Assembly: GCA_937992175.1 (NCBI GenBank)
Contig: CALKLF010000060.1
Coordinates: 1 to 58,957 of the forward strand
Direction: 5' to 3'
DNA length: 58,957 nucleotides
Origin: an uncultured Fimbriimonadales bacterium
GTDB lineage: Bacteria; Armatimonadota; Fimbriimonadia; Fimbriimonadales; GBS-DC
The first letter of the stretch is position 1; every line of letters starts with the position of its first letter. Positions 32,636 to 42,055 of this stretch are shown piece after piece. The notes beneath the pieces are model-generated. The model was not told the origin of the DNA, ran no database searches, and saw only the letters and a list, made by a program, of their open reading frames with translations. Position numbers and translations under genes: made by a program.

Positions 32636-33472
32636 TTAGCAGCTCGCGCCGAAGTTGAACAGCACCACCAGCAAGTCCGCGTCATCCACCACGCCGTCGC
32701 GGTTCACATCACCGTCGCCGCTGCCGCCGAAGTTGAACAGCACAATCAGCAAATCGGCGTCATCGATGGTGCAGTCGTCGTTCACATCGCCACGCGGTTT
32801 CAGCCCTCCGCTGTAGCCAACGGCGCGAATCGAGTAGGTGCGGGCGCAGGCGCGCAGCGGGCCGCCGGTCTCGCAGCTTTCGCCGCCCAGACGAATGACG
32901 CCGTTGAAACCAAGATAGTTCACATTCTCGTCGGGCGGCTCGATCACAGGAGTTGCCAGCATCAAATCGACACCGCAGTTGAAGCAGTTATACGGATCCG
33001 TCTGACAGCTGCTCATCTCAGTAATCTGCATCGTGAAGTCGCCGTACACATCGTTCAGCTGGAACCACTGGTTCACCGAGCCACCGATAAAGGCGCATTC
33101 CACAGGGTCAAAAGTACGGCTACCCTGCCAGCGCACGGCGCTATCGCTCTCGGGGGTTCCATAGAATGTTACGGTGGCGTTGGACTGTATCGTGTTTACC
33201 ATCTGGTTGATGGTGATCTGAAAATCCAGCGCGATGCCATCGCCGTTCAGATCCTGCAGCTGCACGCAGATGGGGTCCTGGTCGCCTATGCCGCCTTCCG
33301 CCGCAGGCACGGTACAATCTTGACCGATACGGATGTAGTACTGGGAGTCGTTCAATCGGAAGGACATTTTGCCGGTCTGGATGAGTTTCTGTACAGGGGT
33401 TTGCGCTGTAGCTGCGCAGGTCAGCGCGAGCGCGCTGACGATGCCGAAAAGGATCGCCTTTCGCATGGTCAA
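32636..33472 (-). CDS. Secreted protein with two C-terminal dockerin-like calcium repeats
   Basis: 278 aa. A signal peptide (KAILFGIVSALALTCAATAQ) precedes a beta-rich domain of unknown family (about residues 25-220, several paired cysteines). The C-terminus has two EF-hand-like loops, GDVNDDCTIDDADLLIVLF and GDVNRDGVVDDADLLVVLF, and ends in NFGASC. Such tandem repeats are dockerin type I-like; in these phyla they may mediate surface attachment rather than cellulosome assembly. A good promoter lies upstream at 33500-33528. Confidence 0.82.
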   Translation of the reverse strand: MTMRKAILFGIVSALALTCAATAQTPVQKLIQTGKMSFRLNDSQYYIRIGQDCTVPAAEGGIGDQDPICVQLQDLNGDGIALDFQITINQMVNTIQSNATVTFYGTPESDSAVRWQGSRTFDPVECAFIGGSVNQWFQLNDVYGDFTMQITEMSSCQTDPYNCFNCGVDLMLATPVIEPPDENVNYLGFNGVIRLGGESCETGGPLRACARTYSIRAVGYSGGLKPRGDVNDDCTIDDADLLIVLFNFGGSGDGDVNRDGVVDDADLLVVLFNFGASC

Positions 33473-33499
33473 TCACACCTCCGTTGGTAAGGATACTGT

Positions 33500-33528
33500 A
33501 TTATAGCACATTTTTCGCGCGGTCGCAA
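33500..33528 (-). promoter_or_regulatory. Promoter of the dockerin-like gene
   Basis: Reading leftward: TTGCGA (33523-33528), a 17-base spacer and TATAAT (33500-33505). It is followed by a leader with GGAGGTG before the ATG at 33472. Confidence 0.75.
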
Positions 33529-33561
33529 GGGGGCGTGATGTCCCTAACGATAAAAAACAGG

Positions 33562-33567
33562 TACACT
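33562..33567 (+). promoter_or_regulatory. Extended -10 box of serA (leaderless type)
   Basis: ACAGGTACACTTTTCCCCG then ATG: TACACT ends 8 bases before the start codon. Nearly the same string precedes the MoxR and YbbR genes. Confidence 0.75.
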
Positions 33568-33575
33568 TTTCCCCG

Positions 33576-35156
33576 ATGCGTGTGCTGGTGAGCGACTCGG
33601 TTTCAGAGGAGGGGCTGGCGATTCTCCGTCGGGCGGCGGAAGTGGACTACCGCCCGAATCTGCCGCGCGAGACGCTGCTCCAGATTATTGGCGACTACGA
33701 CGCGCTGATGGTGCGTTCGCAAACGCGGGTGGATGCGCAAGTGATTGAAGCGGGCACGCGGTTGAAGGTCATCGGGCGCGCGGGCGTAGGCGTGGATAAT
33801 ATCGATGTGGACGCCGCTACCCGCCGCGGCATCGTCGTCGTCAACTCGCCTGAAGGCAACACAATCGCGGCGGCGGAGCTGACTTTTGCGCACCTGCTCG
33901 CGCTCGCGCGGCTCATTCCGCAGGCGGATCGCTCGCTGCGCGCGGGCGAATGGAAGCGCAATCAGTTTGTGGGCGTGGAGCTGTCGCGCAAGACGCTGGG
34001 CGTGGTGGGGATGGGCAAAATCGGGCGCGAAGTAGCGCGGCGCGCCCGCGCGTTCGGCATGCGCATCCTGGCGTATGACCCGTTCGTGCCTGAAACCCAT
34101 CTCCGCCAGCTCGGCGCGGAGCCAGTTCCGTTGGAGACGCTCCTGCGCGAGAGCGACTTTATCACTCTGCACGCGCCCCTCACTCCTGAGACGCGCCATC
34201 TGCTTAATCGCGAGACGCTTGCGCTGACGAAACCGGGCGTGCGCATCGTGAACTGCGCGCGGGGCGAGTTGATTGACGCCGACGCCTTAGCCGAGTTGAT
34301 TGAATCGGGGCATGGGGCGGGCGCGGCGCTCGATGTGTTCCCCACCGAGCCGCCCCCGCCCGACTTGAAGCTACTCCATCAGCCCCAGAATGTGCTGACC
34401 CCGCACTTAGGCGCGTCCACTGCCGAGGCGCAGGTGAAGGTGGCGGTCGATGTCGCCGAGCAGATTGTGGCGGTGTTGCACGGCGGCGCGCCGCGCAGCC
34501 CCGTGAACCTGCCGCCCATCCCCGCCGAGCTGATGTCGCGCGTGGAGCCGTACCTCAAACTCGCGGAGCGGATGGGCGCGCTGCACAGCCAGCTCGCCGA
34601 CGCGCCCATCGAGCGCGTCCACGCCGTCTTTTCGGGCGACTGGGGCGACCTGCCGCTGGACATCATCGCCCGCGCCGCGCTCGCTGGGCTGCTCCAACGC
34701 TCCACCGACGCATCCGTGAACCTCGTGAACGCGCCCTTGATTGCGCAGCAGCGCGGCGTGCAACTGGAATGGAGCGTGCGTCCCGAAACGGAACTCTATC
34801 CCGACACGCTCACGCTCACGGCGCACACGCCGCGCGGCGCGCAGCAACTGACGGGAACCGTGTTCGGACGCAGCGACCTGCGCATCACCCACCTGAACGA
34901 CCTGTTCGTGGACATCCGCCCTGAAGGAATCCTGCTGATGACCGAGCATCAGGATCGTCCGGGCATTATCGGGCGCGTGGGCACGGCGCTGGGCAACTAT
35001 CAGGTGAACATCGCAGGCATGCATGTGGGACGCACGGCGATGGGCGGACGCGCCGTGATGATCCTGCAGGTGGATAACCCCATCCCGCCCGAAGCGTTCG
35101 AGCAGATTCGCCAGATGGAAGGCGTCGACAGCGCGCGCGTGGTGCGGTTTGAGTAG
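33576..35156 (+). CDS. serA: D-3-phosphoglycerate dehydrogenase
   Basis: 526 aa, the long type with ASB and ACT domains. The NAD-binding motif is GVVGMGKIGREVARRARAFG; catalytic R, E and H are in the usual blocks (NCARGELIDADALAELI and LTPHLGAST). The intervening allosteric-substrate-binding domain spans about residues 315-445, and the ACT domain (MTEHQDRPGIIGRVGTALG) forms the C-terminus, predicting serine feedback control. It performs the first step of serine synthesis. Confidence 0.95.
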   Translation: MRVLVSDSVSEEGLAILRRAAEVDYRPNLPRETLLQIIGDYDALMVRSQTRVDAQVIEAGTRLKVIGRAGVGVDNIDVDAATRRGIVVVNSPEGNTIAAAELTFAHLLALARLIPQADRSLRAGEWKRNQFVGVELSRKTLGVVGMGKIGREVARRARAFGMRILAYDPFVPETHLRQLGAEPVPLETLLRESDFITLHAPLTPETRHLLNRETLALTKPGVRIVNCARGELIDADALAELIESGHGAGAALDVFPTEPPPPDLKLLHQPQNVLTPHLGASTAEAQVKVAVDVAEQIVAVLHGGAPRSPVNLPPIPAELMSRVEPYLKLAERMGALHSQLADAPIERVHAVFSGDWGDLPLDIIARAALAGLLQRSTDASVNLVNAPLIAQQRGVQLEWSVRPETELYPDTLTLTAHTPRGAQQLTGTVFGRSDLRITHLNDLFVDIRPEGILLMTEHQDRPGIIGRVGTALGNYQVNIAGMHVGRTAMGGRAVMILQVDNPIPPEAFEQIRQMEGVDSARVVRFE

Positions 35157-35200
35157 GCAGCGTCTGTACGCCCAGCATGGCGCCCTGAATACTGGATTGT

Positions 35201-35341
35201 GAACTTGCAAGCGTGGAGGTTTACCGTGGACTCGCAGGCGATGACTACGCCACCGAGCTGCGCTACACGCTGGAAGAGACTGTCAGTCCCCTGTTTGACC
35301 CAGAGTGGCAGATCCCTGTGCAAAAGCTGTTCGAGGACTGA
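35201..35341 (+). pseudogene. C-terminal remnant, possibly of a Uma2-family endonuclease gene
   Basis: In the frame beginning at 35201, 46 codons read SVEVYRGLAGDDY ... TVSPLFDPEWQIPVQKLFED and then stop. The ending (LFDPEWQIPVQKLFED) resembles the C-terminus of Uma2/DUF820 proteins, which end in similar strand-plus-LF(E/D)D motifs. The frame is blocked by a TGA 4 codons upstream and has no start, so only a fragment remains between serA and acs. The family assignment is tentative. Confidence 0.4.
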
Positions 35342-35369
35342 GGTATCCTTTCTCTGGAGGCGACGAAGC

Positions 35370-37313
35370 ATGCAGGAGCTGAACCTACCGATTGCGTGGC
35401 GACCCGACGACGCCGTGATTGAGCAAGCCAATATCACCGCGCAGATGCGCAAATACCTTATCCCCACCTACGAGGCGTTTCTGCAAAAGAGCATCGACGA
35501 CCCCGACTGGTTCTGGCGCGCGTTTTTTGAGGACATCGGCTTCCACTGGCACACGCCCTACACACAGGCCGTAGACCTCAGTGCGGGTAAGCCGTTTGCG
35601 AAGTGGTTCATCGGAGGCAAGCTGAACTGGACTTATAATGCGTTGGAACGGCATGTGCAGTTGGGGCGGGGCGACGCGCTCGCGCTGGTGTGGGAAGGCG
35701 AGGAGGGCACGGTACGCCGCTACACCTACGCCGAGCTGCTGCGCGAGGTGAACGCCCTCTCGCGCGGGCTGCTCAAGTGGGGCGTGCAGCCGGGCGATCG
35801 CGTAGGACTGTTTTTGCCGTTCATTCCCGAAACGGCGATTGCGCTGCTGGCGGTTTCGCGTATCGGCGCGATTGCGCTACCCCTGTTTTCGGGCTTCGGC
35901 GTGGAGCCGATTGTAACGCGCATGCAAGACGCCGAGGCGCGCTGGCTGTTCATCGCCGACGGATTCCCCCGCCGGGGCAAAATCACGCCTGCCAAAGAGA
36001 CCGCTTACGCCGCCTTGCGCGAGCTGCCTCACGTGCAGCGCGTGTTCACGGTAGAGCGCGCCAACCGCGATGTGCGCTTCGACCCCGCCCTGGAGGTGCG
36101 CTACTCCGACCTGCTGGACTTCGGCGACTACGAGGCTCCCGCCTTCGACAGCGAGACGCCCTGCATGATGATTTACACTTCCGGCACGACGGGCAAGCCC
36201 AAAGCGGCGTTCCATGTGCATGCGGGCTTCCCCATCAAGGCGGCGCAGGATATGTATCATCTGTTTGACCTGAAACCTACAGACGCCATTAGCTGGCTAA
36301 CCGACATCGGCTGGATGATGGGACCGTGGCTCATCATGGGCGGGCTGATTCTGGGGGCGACGGTGTTCATGTACGACGGCGCGCCCGACTACCCCGCGCC
36401 CGACCGCGTGTGGGCGATGGTGGAGCGGCACACTATCAGCGTGCTGGGCATTACGCCGACGCTGATTCGCGCCCTGATGCGCGAGAGCAGTGACTACGCC
36501 GACCGCCACGCGATGCCCAGCCTGCGCCTGCTCGGCTCCACAGGCGAGCCGTGGAACCCAGAGCCGTGGCTGTGGACGCTGGAGCATGTGGGCAAGAATC
36601 GAGCGCCGATTATCAACTACTCTGGTGGCACAGAGATTTCGGGCGGGATTTTGGGCTGCACGGTGCTGCGCCCGCTGAAACCCTGCAGCTTCAACACCGT
36701 CGCGCCGGGCATCGACGCCGAAGTGCTAAGCGAACGGGGCGAACCCGTGCGCGGCGAGGTGGGCTTGCTGTGCGTGCGGAATGTGAACCCCGGCATGACG
36801 CGCGGCTTCTGGCGCGATACCGAACGCTACATAGAGACCTATTGGAGCCGCTTTGAGGGCGTCTGGTACCACGGCGACCTGAGCCTGATCGACGCGGACG
36901 GCTTCTGGTACATTCTGGGGCGTGCAGACGACACCCTCAAAATTGCAGGTAAGCGCGTGGGACCCGCCGAAATCGAGAGCATGCTGGTGGAGCATCCTAC
37001 GGTCAGCGAGGCGGGCGTAATCGGTGTGCCCGACGAAATCAAGGGGCAGGAGGCGGTAGCGTTTGTGGTATTAAAGCCAGGCAACGAGTGGAGCGACGCG
37101 CTCGCGCAGGAGTTGCTGAACCTCGTGGCGGAGCGGATGGGCAAACCCCTCAAGCCCAAGGCAGTGTACGCCGTGCCCGATTTGCCCAAAACGCGCAACG
37201 CCAAGATTATGCGCCGCGTGATTCGCGCCGCCTACTTAGGCGAGCCGACAGGCGACCTCAGCGCATTGGAGAACCCGCAGAGCGTGGAGGCGATCCAGAA
37301 ACTGCGCGGTTAG
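35370..37313 (+). CDS. acs: AMP-dependent acyl-CoA synthetase (acetyl-CoA synthetase-like)
   Basis: 647 aa from the ATG at 35370, 11 bases after GGAGG. Adenylate-forming motifs are present: the P-loop CMMIYTSGTTGKPKAAFHVH, the A5 region NYSGGTEISGG, the hinge WYILGRADDTLKIAGKRVGP and the C-terminal lysine region KTRNAKIMRR. The acetyl-CoA synthetase N-terminal block is visible (WFIGGKLNWTYNALERHV), so acetate or another short acid is the likely substrate. The K609-equivalent lysine is a potential acetylation site. Its end overlaps prfA by 4 bases, tail to tail. Confidence 0.9.
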   Translation: MQELNLPIAWRPDDAVIEQANITAQMRKYLIPTYEAFLQKSIDDPDWFWRAFFEDIGFHWHTPYTQAVDLSAGKPFAKWFIGGKLNWTYNALERHVQLGRGDALALVWEGEEGTVRRYTYAELLREVNALSRGLLKWGVQPGDRVGLFLPFIPETAIALLAVSRIGAIALPLFSGFGVEPIVTRMQDAEARWLFIADGFPRRGKITPAKETAYAALRELPHVQRVFTVERANRDVRFDPALEVRYSDLLDFGDYEAPAFDSETPCMMIYTSGTTGKPKAAFHVHAGFPIKAAQDMYHLFDLKPTDAISWLTDIGWMMGPWLIMGGLILGATVFMYDGAPDYPAPDRVWAMVERHTISVLGITPTLIRALMRESSDYADRHAMPSLRLLGSTGEPWNPEPWLWTLEHVGKNRAPIINYSGGTEISGGILGCTVLRPLKPCSFNTVAPGIDAEVLSERGEPVRGEVGLLCVRNVNPGMTRGFWRDTERYIETYWSRFEGVWYHGDLSLIDADGFWYILGRADDTLKIAGKRVGPAEIESMLVEHPTVSEAGVIGVPDEIKGQEAVAFVVLKPGNEWSDALAQELLNLVAERMGKPLKPKAVYAVPDLPKTRNAKIMRRVIRAAYLGEPTGDLSALENPQSVEAIQKLRG

Positions 37314-38398
37314 CCGATCTCCAACGCTTCTAGCTTCCGCGCTTGCTCTTCAGCTTGCAGGGCATCGATAAAGGGCTGAATGTCGCCGTCCAGAATCCCC
37401 TGCAGGTCGTGCAGGGTCAGCCCGATGCGGTGGTCAGTCACGCGCTGGTCGGGGAAGTTGTAAGTGCGAATCTTCTCACTGCGTTCGCCCGTGCCGATTT
37501 GCGAGCGGCGTTGCTGGTCGCGCTCCGCGCGGAGCCGTTCCTGCTCCAGTTCATACAGGCGCGTGCGCAAAATCCGCATCGCCCGCTCGCGATTCTGCAG
37601 CTGCGAGCGTTCGTCTTGACAGGAGACCACCAGCCCTGTGGGTTTGTGAATAACGCGCACGGCGGTCTCGTTCTTCTGCATGTGCTGCCCGCCTGGACCA
37701 GAGGAGCGAAAGGTCTCAATCACCAAGTCTTGCGGGTTGATTTGCACATCGACCTCTTCGGCTTCGGGCAGCACGGCGACGGTGGCGGTGGAGGTATGGA
37801 TCCGCCCGCCGCTTTCGGTGACGGGCACGCGCTGCACGCGATGCACGCCCGATTCGTGTTTGAGCTGGCTGTACGCGCCGTCGCCCTGAATGCTGAACAC
37901 GATATACTTGTAGCCTCCTAAATCACTCGGCTCAGCGTCCATTACTTCGTATTTCCAGCCCTTGCGTTCGGCGAAGCGCATATACATCCGTGCGAGGTCG
38001 CCCGCGAAGAGCGCGGCTTCCTCCCCGCCCGCCGCGGGGCGAATCTCGATAATCACATCACGCTCGTCGTTCGGGTCGCGCGGCAGCAGGCGCGCGGTGA
38101 GGGCGCGCCCGTACTCTTCCAGTTGCTTTTGCGCATTTTCCAGCTCCTCTTGGGCGAGCGCGACGAGGTCGGGGTCATCGCCCGCTTCAATAATCTGTTC
38201 CGCCTCGCGCCGTTGCGCCTCCGCCTGCTGGTAGCGCGTGTAGAGTTCGCTCAGCTCGGTTAACTCGGCGTGCTGCTTGCCCAGTCGCTGCAAGGCGCGA
38301 GGGTCGCTCAGCACTTCGGGGTCAGCGAGCTGCGCCTCCACCTCGGGCAGTTTCGCGAGGGTCTCGCTCAGTTTCGCGCGGAGCTTGTCGGGTAGCAT
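37310..38398 (-). CDS. prfA: Peptide chain release factor 1
   Basis: 362 aa class I release factor. GSGPGGQHMQKNETAVR-type GGQ loop (SSGPGGQHMQKNETAVRV) and the PxT-type codon recognition motif region (RVPVTESGGRIHTS, PVT for RF1) indicate UAA/UAG specificity. The ATG at 38398 lies 8 bases after a TACAAT box, so it is probably leaderless. It is convergent with acs. Confidence 0.95.
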   Translation of the reverse strand: MLPDKLRAKLSETLAKLPEVEAQLADPEVLSDPRALQRLGKQHAELTELSELYTRYQQAEAQRREAEQIIEAGDDPDLVALAQEELENAQKQLEEYGRALTARLLPRDPNDERDVIIEIRPAAGGEEAALFAGDLARMYMRFAERKGWKYEVMDAEPSDLGGYKYIVFSIQGDGAYSQLKHESGVHRVQRVPVTESGGRIHTSTATVAVLPEAEEVDVQINPQDLVIETFRSSGPGGQHMQKNETAVRVIHKPTGLVVSCQDERSQLQNRERAMRILRTRLYELEQERLRAERDQQRRSQIGTGERSEKIRTYNFPDQRVTDHRIGLTLHDLQGILDGDIQPFIDALQAEEQARKLEALEIG

Positions 38399-38405
38399 CA
38401 GAGAG

Positions 38406-38411
38406 ATTGTA
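38406..38411 (-). promoter_or_regulatory. Extended -10 box of prfA (leaderless type)
   Basis: Reading leftward: CAGGTACAATCTCTCTG, then ATG. Seven bases separate the box from the start. Confidence 0.65.
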
Positions 38412-38545
38412 CCTGATTAGAGAACCATCCTGACTCCGTCACTGTTCGCGGTATCGCTGATCTTGCGCAACTCTCGTAAATCACAGTTCACGCAAGCAGG
38501 TTGCCGACTATCGAGCGATACTCTTACGAACAAGACCGTTTATGG

Positions 38546-38551
38546 TACACT
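38546..38551 (+). promoter_or_regulatory. -10 box of lemA-DUF3137
   Basis: ATGGTACACTCT with a leader of about 50 bases to the lemA ATG at 38610. GGAGG is present just before the start, so this gene has a normal leader. Confidence 0.6.
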
Positions 38552-38609
38552 CTAAAGGAACTCTCGCCGAAAAAGATGCGTATCACAGGCGGGATGCGGA
38601 GGGGAACCG

Positions 38610-39185
38610 ATGGAACTGATTACGGGGCTGATTTGCTTTGGCGCGTTCGCGCTCGGAGCGGCGATTCTGTACGCCATTCTGTATAACTCGCTGATTGGCA
38701 AGAAGAACCAGGTCGAGTACGCCTATAGCGGAATCGATGTGCAGCTCAAAAAGCGCCACGACCTGATTCCGAACCTTGTGGCGACAGTGAAGCAGTATAT
38801 GGAGCATGAGCGCGGGCTGCTGGAGCGCATTACCGAGCTGCGCAGTCGCGCCATGAACCCCAATCTACCTGAAGGCGAACGGCTGCAGGTGGAAGCGGCG
38901 CTCTCAGGCGCGCTGCGCAACCTGATGGTTGCCGTCGAGAACTACCCGCAGCTGCGTGCGAACGAGAACTTCATGCATCTACAAGCCTCGCTGAACGAGA
39001 TTGAAGAGCAAATCGCCGCCGCGCGGCGCACCTACAACGCCGCCGTGACCGACTACAACAACGCAATTGAGATGTTCCCGACGAACTTTATCGCGTCCAC
39101 GATGGGACTCAAGCGCCGTGCGGTGTTCGAAGCCGAAGAAGCCGAACGCGCCATGCCCAGCGTGTCGCAGCTGTTCCAGCAATGA
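38610..39185 (+). CDS. LemA family protein
   Basis: 191 aa. One N-terminal membrane helix (LITGLICFGAFALGAAILYA) is followed by the LemA four-helix domain with KKNQVEYAYSGIDVQLKKRH, DLIPNLVATVKQYM and YNAAVTDYNNAIEMFPTNFI (PF04011). Function is unsettled; the protein is anchored with its helical domain on one face of the membrane. It overlaps the DUF3137 gene by 4 bases, a common pairing. Confidence 0.92.
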   Translation: MELITGLICFGAFALGAAILYAILYNSLIGKKNQVEYAYSGIDVQLKKRHDLIPNLVATVKQYMEHERGLLERITELRSRAMNPNLPEGERLQVEAALSGALRNLMVAVENYPQLRANENFMHLQASLNEIEEQIAAARRTYNAAVTDYNNAIEMFPTNFIASTMGLKRRAVFEAEEAERAMPSVSQLFQQ

Positions 39186-40171
39186 ACATCAGCCCCGTTC
39201 AGGCACAGCGCGAACTGGAGCCGTTGCTGCGCGAACTGGAGCAGGAGCGCACGCGGAAGGTCAACCAGTTCGCGCAGATTACGCTCTGGAGCGTGGTGAT
39301 TGGCGGGCTGCTCAGCCTCGTACTCGCGTTGTTTCGCCTAGGAGGCTGGGCGTTCGCGCCGCTGGTCGTCGCGCTGATTGTCATCGGCGTCGTCTACGCG
39401 AGTAAAGCAGAGGAGTGGCGCAAAGCGTTCAAATGGCGTGTGATGACCCGCCTCGTCAAATATGTAAACCCGAACCTGGAGTATCACCCCGAACGGTACA
39501 TCTCCGAGCGCGAATATGAACTCAGTATGCTCTATCACAACTCGCCGCGCCCTGACCGCTATCGGGGAGAGGATCTCATCGAGGGCGTAATCGACAAAAC
39601 CGACATCCGCCTCTCCGAGCTGCACACCGAGTATAAGCAGGTCACCTACGATAGCAAAGGGCGCCGACAGGAACAATGGATTACCACCTTTCGCGGGCTG
39701 TTTATCAGCGCGGACTTTCATAAGCATTTTCAGGGCGTGACACTGGTGCTGCCCGACACGGAGCAGTCGTGGCTGGGCGGGTTCGGACAGTGGCTGCAGA
39801 GCCTCAGCGCGAAACTGGGCAATCAACCAGGCGAACTCGTGAAGATGGAAGACCCGGAGTTCGAAAAACAGTTCAAGGTGTTCTCTACCGACCAGATCGA
39901 GGCGCGTTATATTCTGACCCCGAGCCTGATACGGCGCATTGTCAACTTTCGCGCAAAAACAAAGTCGCCGATTCGGCTCTCGTTTATCGCTTCGCGCGTG
40001 TTCGTGGCGATTCCGACCCAGCACAATCACTTCGAGCCGCCGTCCCTGTTTGCGCCCACCAACAAATTGCTGGAGTCAGAGACGCTGGCACAGTATTTTG
40101 AGGAGATTAAGTTCGCCCTGGCGGTGGTGGACGAGCTGAACCTGAACACGCGCATCTGGACGAAACGGTAG
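39182..40171 (+). CDS. DUF3137 domain-containing membrane protein
   Basis: 329 aa. Two helices near residues 30-75 (ITLWSVVIGGLLSLVLALF, WAFAPLVVALIVIGVVYAS) are followed by a cytoplasmic DUF3137 domain (PF11335) with LIEGVIDKTDIRLSELHTEY and FRGLFISADFHKHFQG. It starts inside the end of lemA (ATGA). LemA-DUF3137 pairs are widespread, but their role is unknown. Confidence 0.88.
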   Translation: MNISPVQAQRELEPLLRELEQERTRKVNQFAQITLWSVVIGGLLSLVLALFRLGGWAFAPLVVALIVIGVVYASKAEEWRKAFKWRVMTRLVKYVNPNLEYHPERYISEREYELSMLYHNSPRPDRYRGEDLIEGVIDKTDIRLSELHTEYKQVTYDSKGRRQEQWITTFRGLFISADFHKHFQGVTLVLPDTEQSWLGGFGQWLQSLSAKLGNQPGELVKMEDPEFEKQFKVFSTDQIEARYILTPSLIRRIVNFRAKTKSPIRLSFIASRVFVAIPTQHNHFEPPSLFAPTNKLLESETLAQYFEEIKFALAVVDELNLNTRIWTKR

Positions 40172-40194
40172 CCCCAGCGACCCTGAGAACGGGG

Positions 40195-40200
40195 TAAAAT
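40195..40200 (+). promoter_or_regulatory. Extended -10 box of the glycosidase-fold gene (leaderless type)
   Basis: GGGGTAAAATCTACCCGCC then ATG: TAAAAT ends 9 bases before the start codon. Confidence 0.55.
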
Positions 40201-40209
40201 CTACCCGCC

Positions 40210-42051
40210 ATGCGACTGGACTATTTTTATCGTCCGCACCGCTCCAGCGCGCGGATTCGCGAGCCTCTGCCAAGCCTGAACCAGTTGGGCGGTACATTCT
40301 GGATCTATCTGCACAACGCGGAGCGCACGCCGCGCTCTGTGAGCAGCGTCCTCCTCAACGGGCGTGATGTGGAGTCGATTCGTCCGGGAAAGGGCTTGAA
40401 CTGGTATCGCCTCACGCACGAGCTGATTCCGCCTCGCACAACTGCGATGATGATTCTGAACCTGCAGCGCGAGATGCTGGACACTGCGCCGATTGAATTA
40501 GTCGTTCGGTTCGGCGACGGAACGCAGGCACAGGCGACGCTGGAGCCGAGAATCAGCCCCGCGGTGCTGGCGAGCGCATGGGTAGAGGGGCGCAGGCTGA
40601 CCGTGGTGCTGCGCAACGATGACCCCGCACATCCTGTGAAGTCGATACGATTGCGTGTAGACGGACGCAGCCTGCGCTTCCGCGCCCTCACGCCCGAAGC
40701 TGAGCCGAATGGCGGGCTGAACTTTCTGACCGCGACGCTCCCCACCGAACCCGCGCCGCATCGGAGCCTGCCCTTGCAGGTGGATGTGCAGGTCGGCATT
40801 CAGGAATGGATGCTTGGTGGGGTGGTGAGGCCGATGCAACGCTTTTTCCCGCTGGGTACATGGCGCACGCGCGTCTGGGAGGACGACGCCGAGCGCGCCG
40901 CATGGCGCGAACGCGGGTTCGATACCTTCGTGTTCGACGGACGCGCAGAGCTGACCGAGACCGAACGGCGCGCCTTCAGCGACCTCTGCCCCAACGAAAA
41001 GATTCGGGCGCTGCCCTTCTGTGGTTTCCCTCGCCCCGCGACGGCGTTCATCGAGCGCAACCGTCAGAATACGCACATCGTCGCGTACATGATCAAGGAC
41101 GAACCCGACTGGGGTGACCCAGCGCAGTTCGAGGGGTGGCATCTACCTGCCCTGTGCGAGCGTGTGGCGAAGGTCTTCCGCGACCGTGAAGGTATCCCAC
41201 CTGTGTACCTCAATCTCGCCCGCTCTCGGCGGTTCGGCGAGTTCGCCGAAATCCCCGACATCGCCTGCTACGACTCCTACCGCGTCGGCGCGCCAATGCC
41301 CGATGAGACGCCCCCCAACGAGTGGGCAGGCATGCTCGAACTCGCGGCGACCTACACGGAGGATTTGCGCTTCAACTGCGAGCCGTTGCCGTTCTGGGTC
41401 TGGGCGCAAGGGGCGCATATGTGGGACGAGCGCATATGGATTAACAACGCACTCGGACGTGCCTGCCCCACCCCTGAAGAGATTCGGGTGCAGCTCTGGC
41501 TGCAACTCAGCCGCGGCGCGAAGGGCGTGCTGTGGTTCATCGGCTTCAACGAGGACGAGTTCCGACGCTACTACATGGAAGCGAAGGACATCCCCGCGCT
41601 TCGCGCCTTGCCCGAGTCGGAGCGCGCCCCGCTGGTGGAGCGGCTCGTGCAGCACGGAAGTGAGGCGTTCGCGGAACAGACGCGCCTGAACCGATTCCTG
41701 CAGCCCCTGCGCGAAGAACTGCTGCGCATGGACTGGCGTCCGAACGGCGTGCGCGTACTGAGCGCGACGAACCCACGCAAAATAGACGCAGCGATGTTAG
41801 TGGGCGAGCGCGCTGCGTCAATCTGGCTGACCAACTTTGATTACGAGATTCACCCTCAGGGCTACCGATTCCGTGAGCAGCGCTCAATCGAGGTCGAGGC
41901 ACAGTTGCCCCACTGGCTGCGCCCCAAGACAGCGACGCTGCTGACGCCCGACGGCAAGACGCACGCGCTGACGCTCAAACACGAGGCAAACGCTGTGCGC
42001 TTGCACATAGAGGCGTTACCGTTGCAAGTGGGGGTTATCTGGATGCGTTAA
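40210..42051 (+). CDS. Putative glycoside hydrolase-fold protein of unknown specificity
   Basis: 613 aa. Residues about 1-215 are beta-rich and look like two immunoglobulin-like modules (GTFWIYLHNAERTPRSVSSV, LTVVLRNDDPAHPVKSIRLR). Residues about 216-510 look like a TIM barrel of the uncharacterised glycosidase type: RGFDTFVFDGRAEL, then AYMIKDEPDWGDP (acid pair in KDEPD), CYDSYRVG, FWVWAQGAHM and RGAKGVLWFIGFN. A C-terminal beta domain follows. There is no signal peptide. I could not assign a CAZy family. Confidence 0.75.
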   Translation: MRLDYFYRPHRSSARIREPLPSLNQLGGTFWIYLHNAERTPRSVSSVLLNGRDVESIRPGKGLNWYRLTHELIPPRTTAMMILNLQREMLDTAPIELVVRFGDGTQAQATLEPRISPAVLASAWVEGRRLTVVLRNDDPAHPVKSIRLRVDGRSLRFRALTPEAEPNGGLNFLTATLPTEPAPHRSLPLQVDVQVGIQEWMLGGVVRPMQRFFPLGTWRTRVWEDDAERAAWRERGFDTFVFDGRAELTETERRAFSDLCPNEKIRALPFCGFPRPATAFIERNRQNTHIVAYMIKDEPDWGDPAQFEGWHLPALCERVAKVFRDREGIPPVYLNLARSRRFGEFAEIPDIACYDSYRVGAPMPDETPPNEWAGMLELAATYTEDLRFNCEPLPFWVWAQGAHMWDERIWINNALGRACPTPEEIRVQLWLQLSRGAKGVLWFIGFNEDEFRRYYMEAKDIPALRALPESERAPLVERLVQHGSEAFAEQTRLNRFLQPLREELLRMDWRPNGVRVLSATNPRKIDAAMLVGERAASIWLTNFDYEIHPQGYRFREQRSIEVEAQLPHWLRPKTATLLTPDGKTHALTLKHEANAVRLHIEALPLQVGVIWMR

Positions 42052-42055
42052 GACA

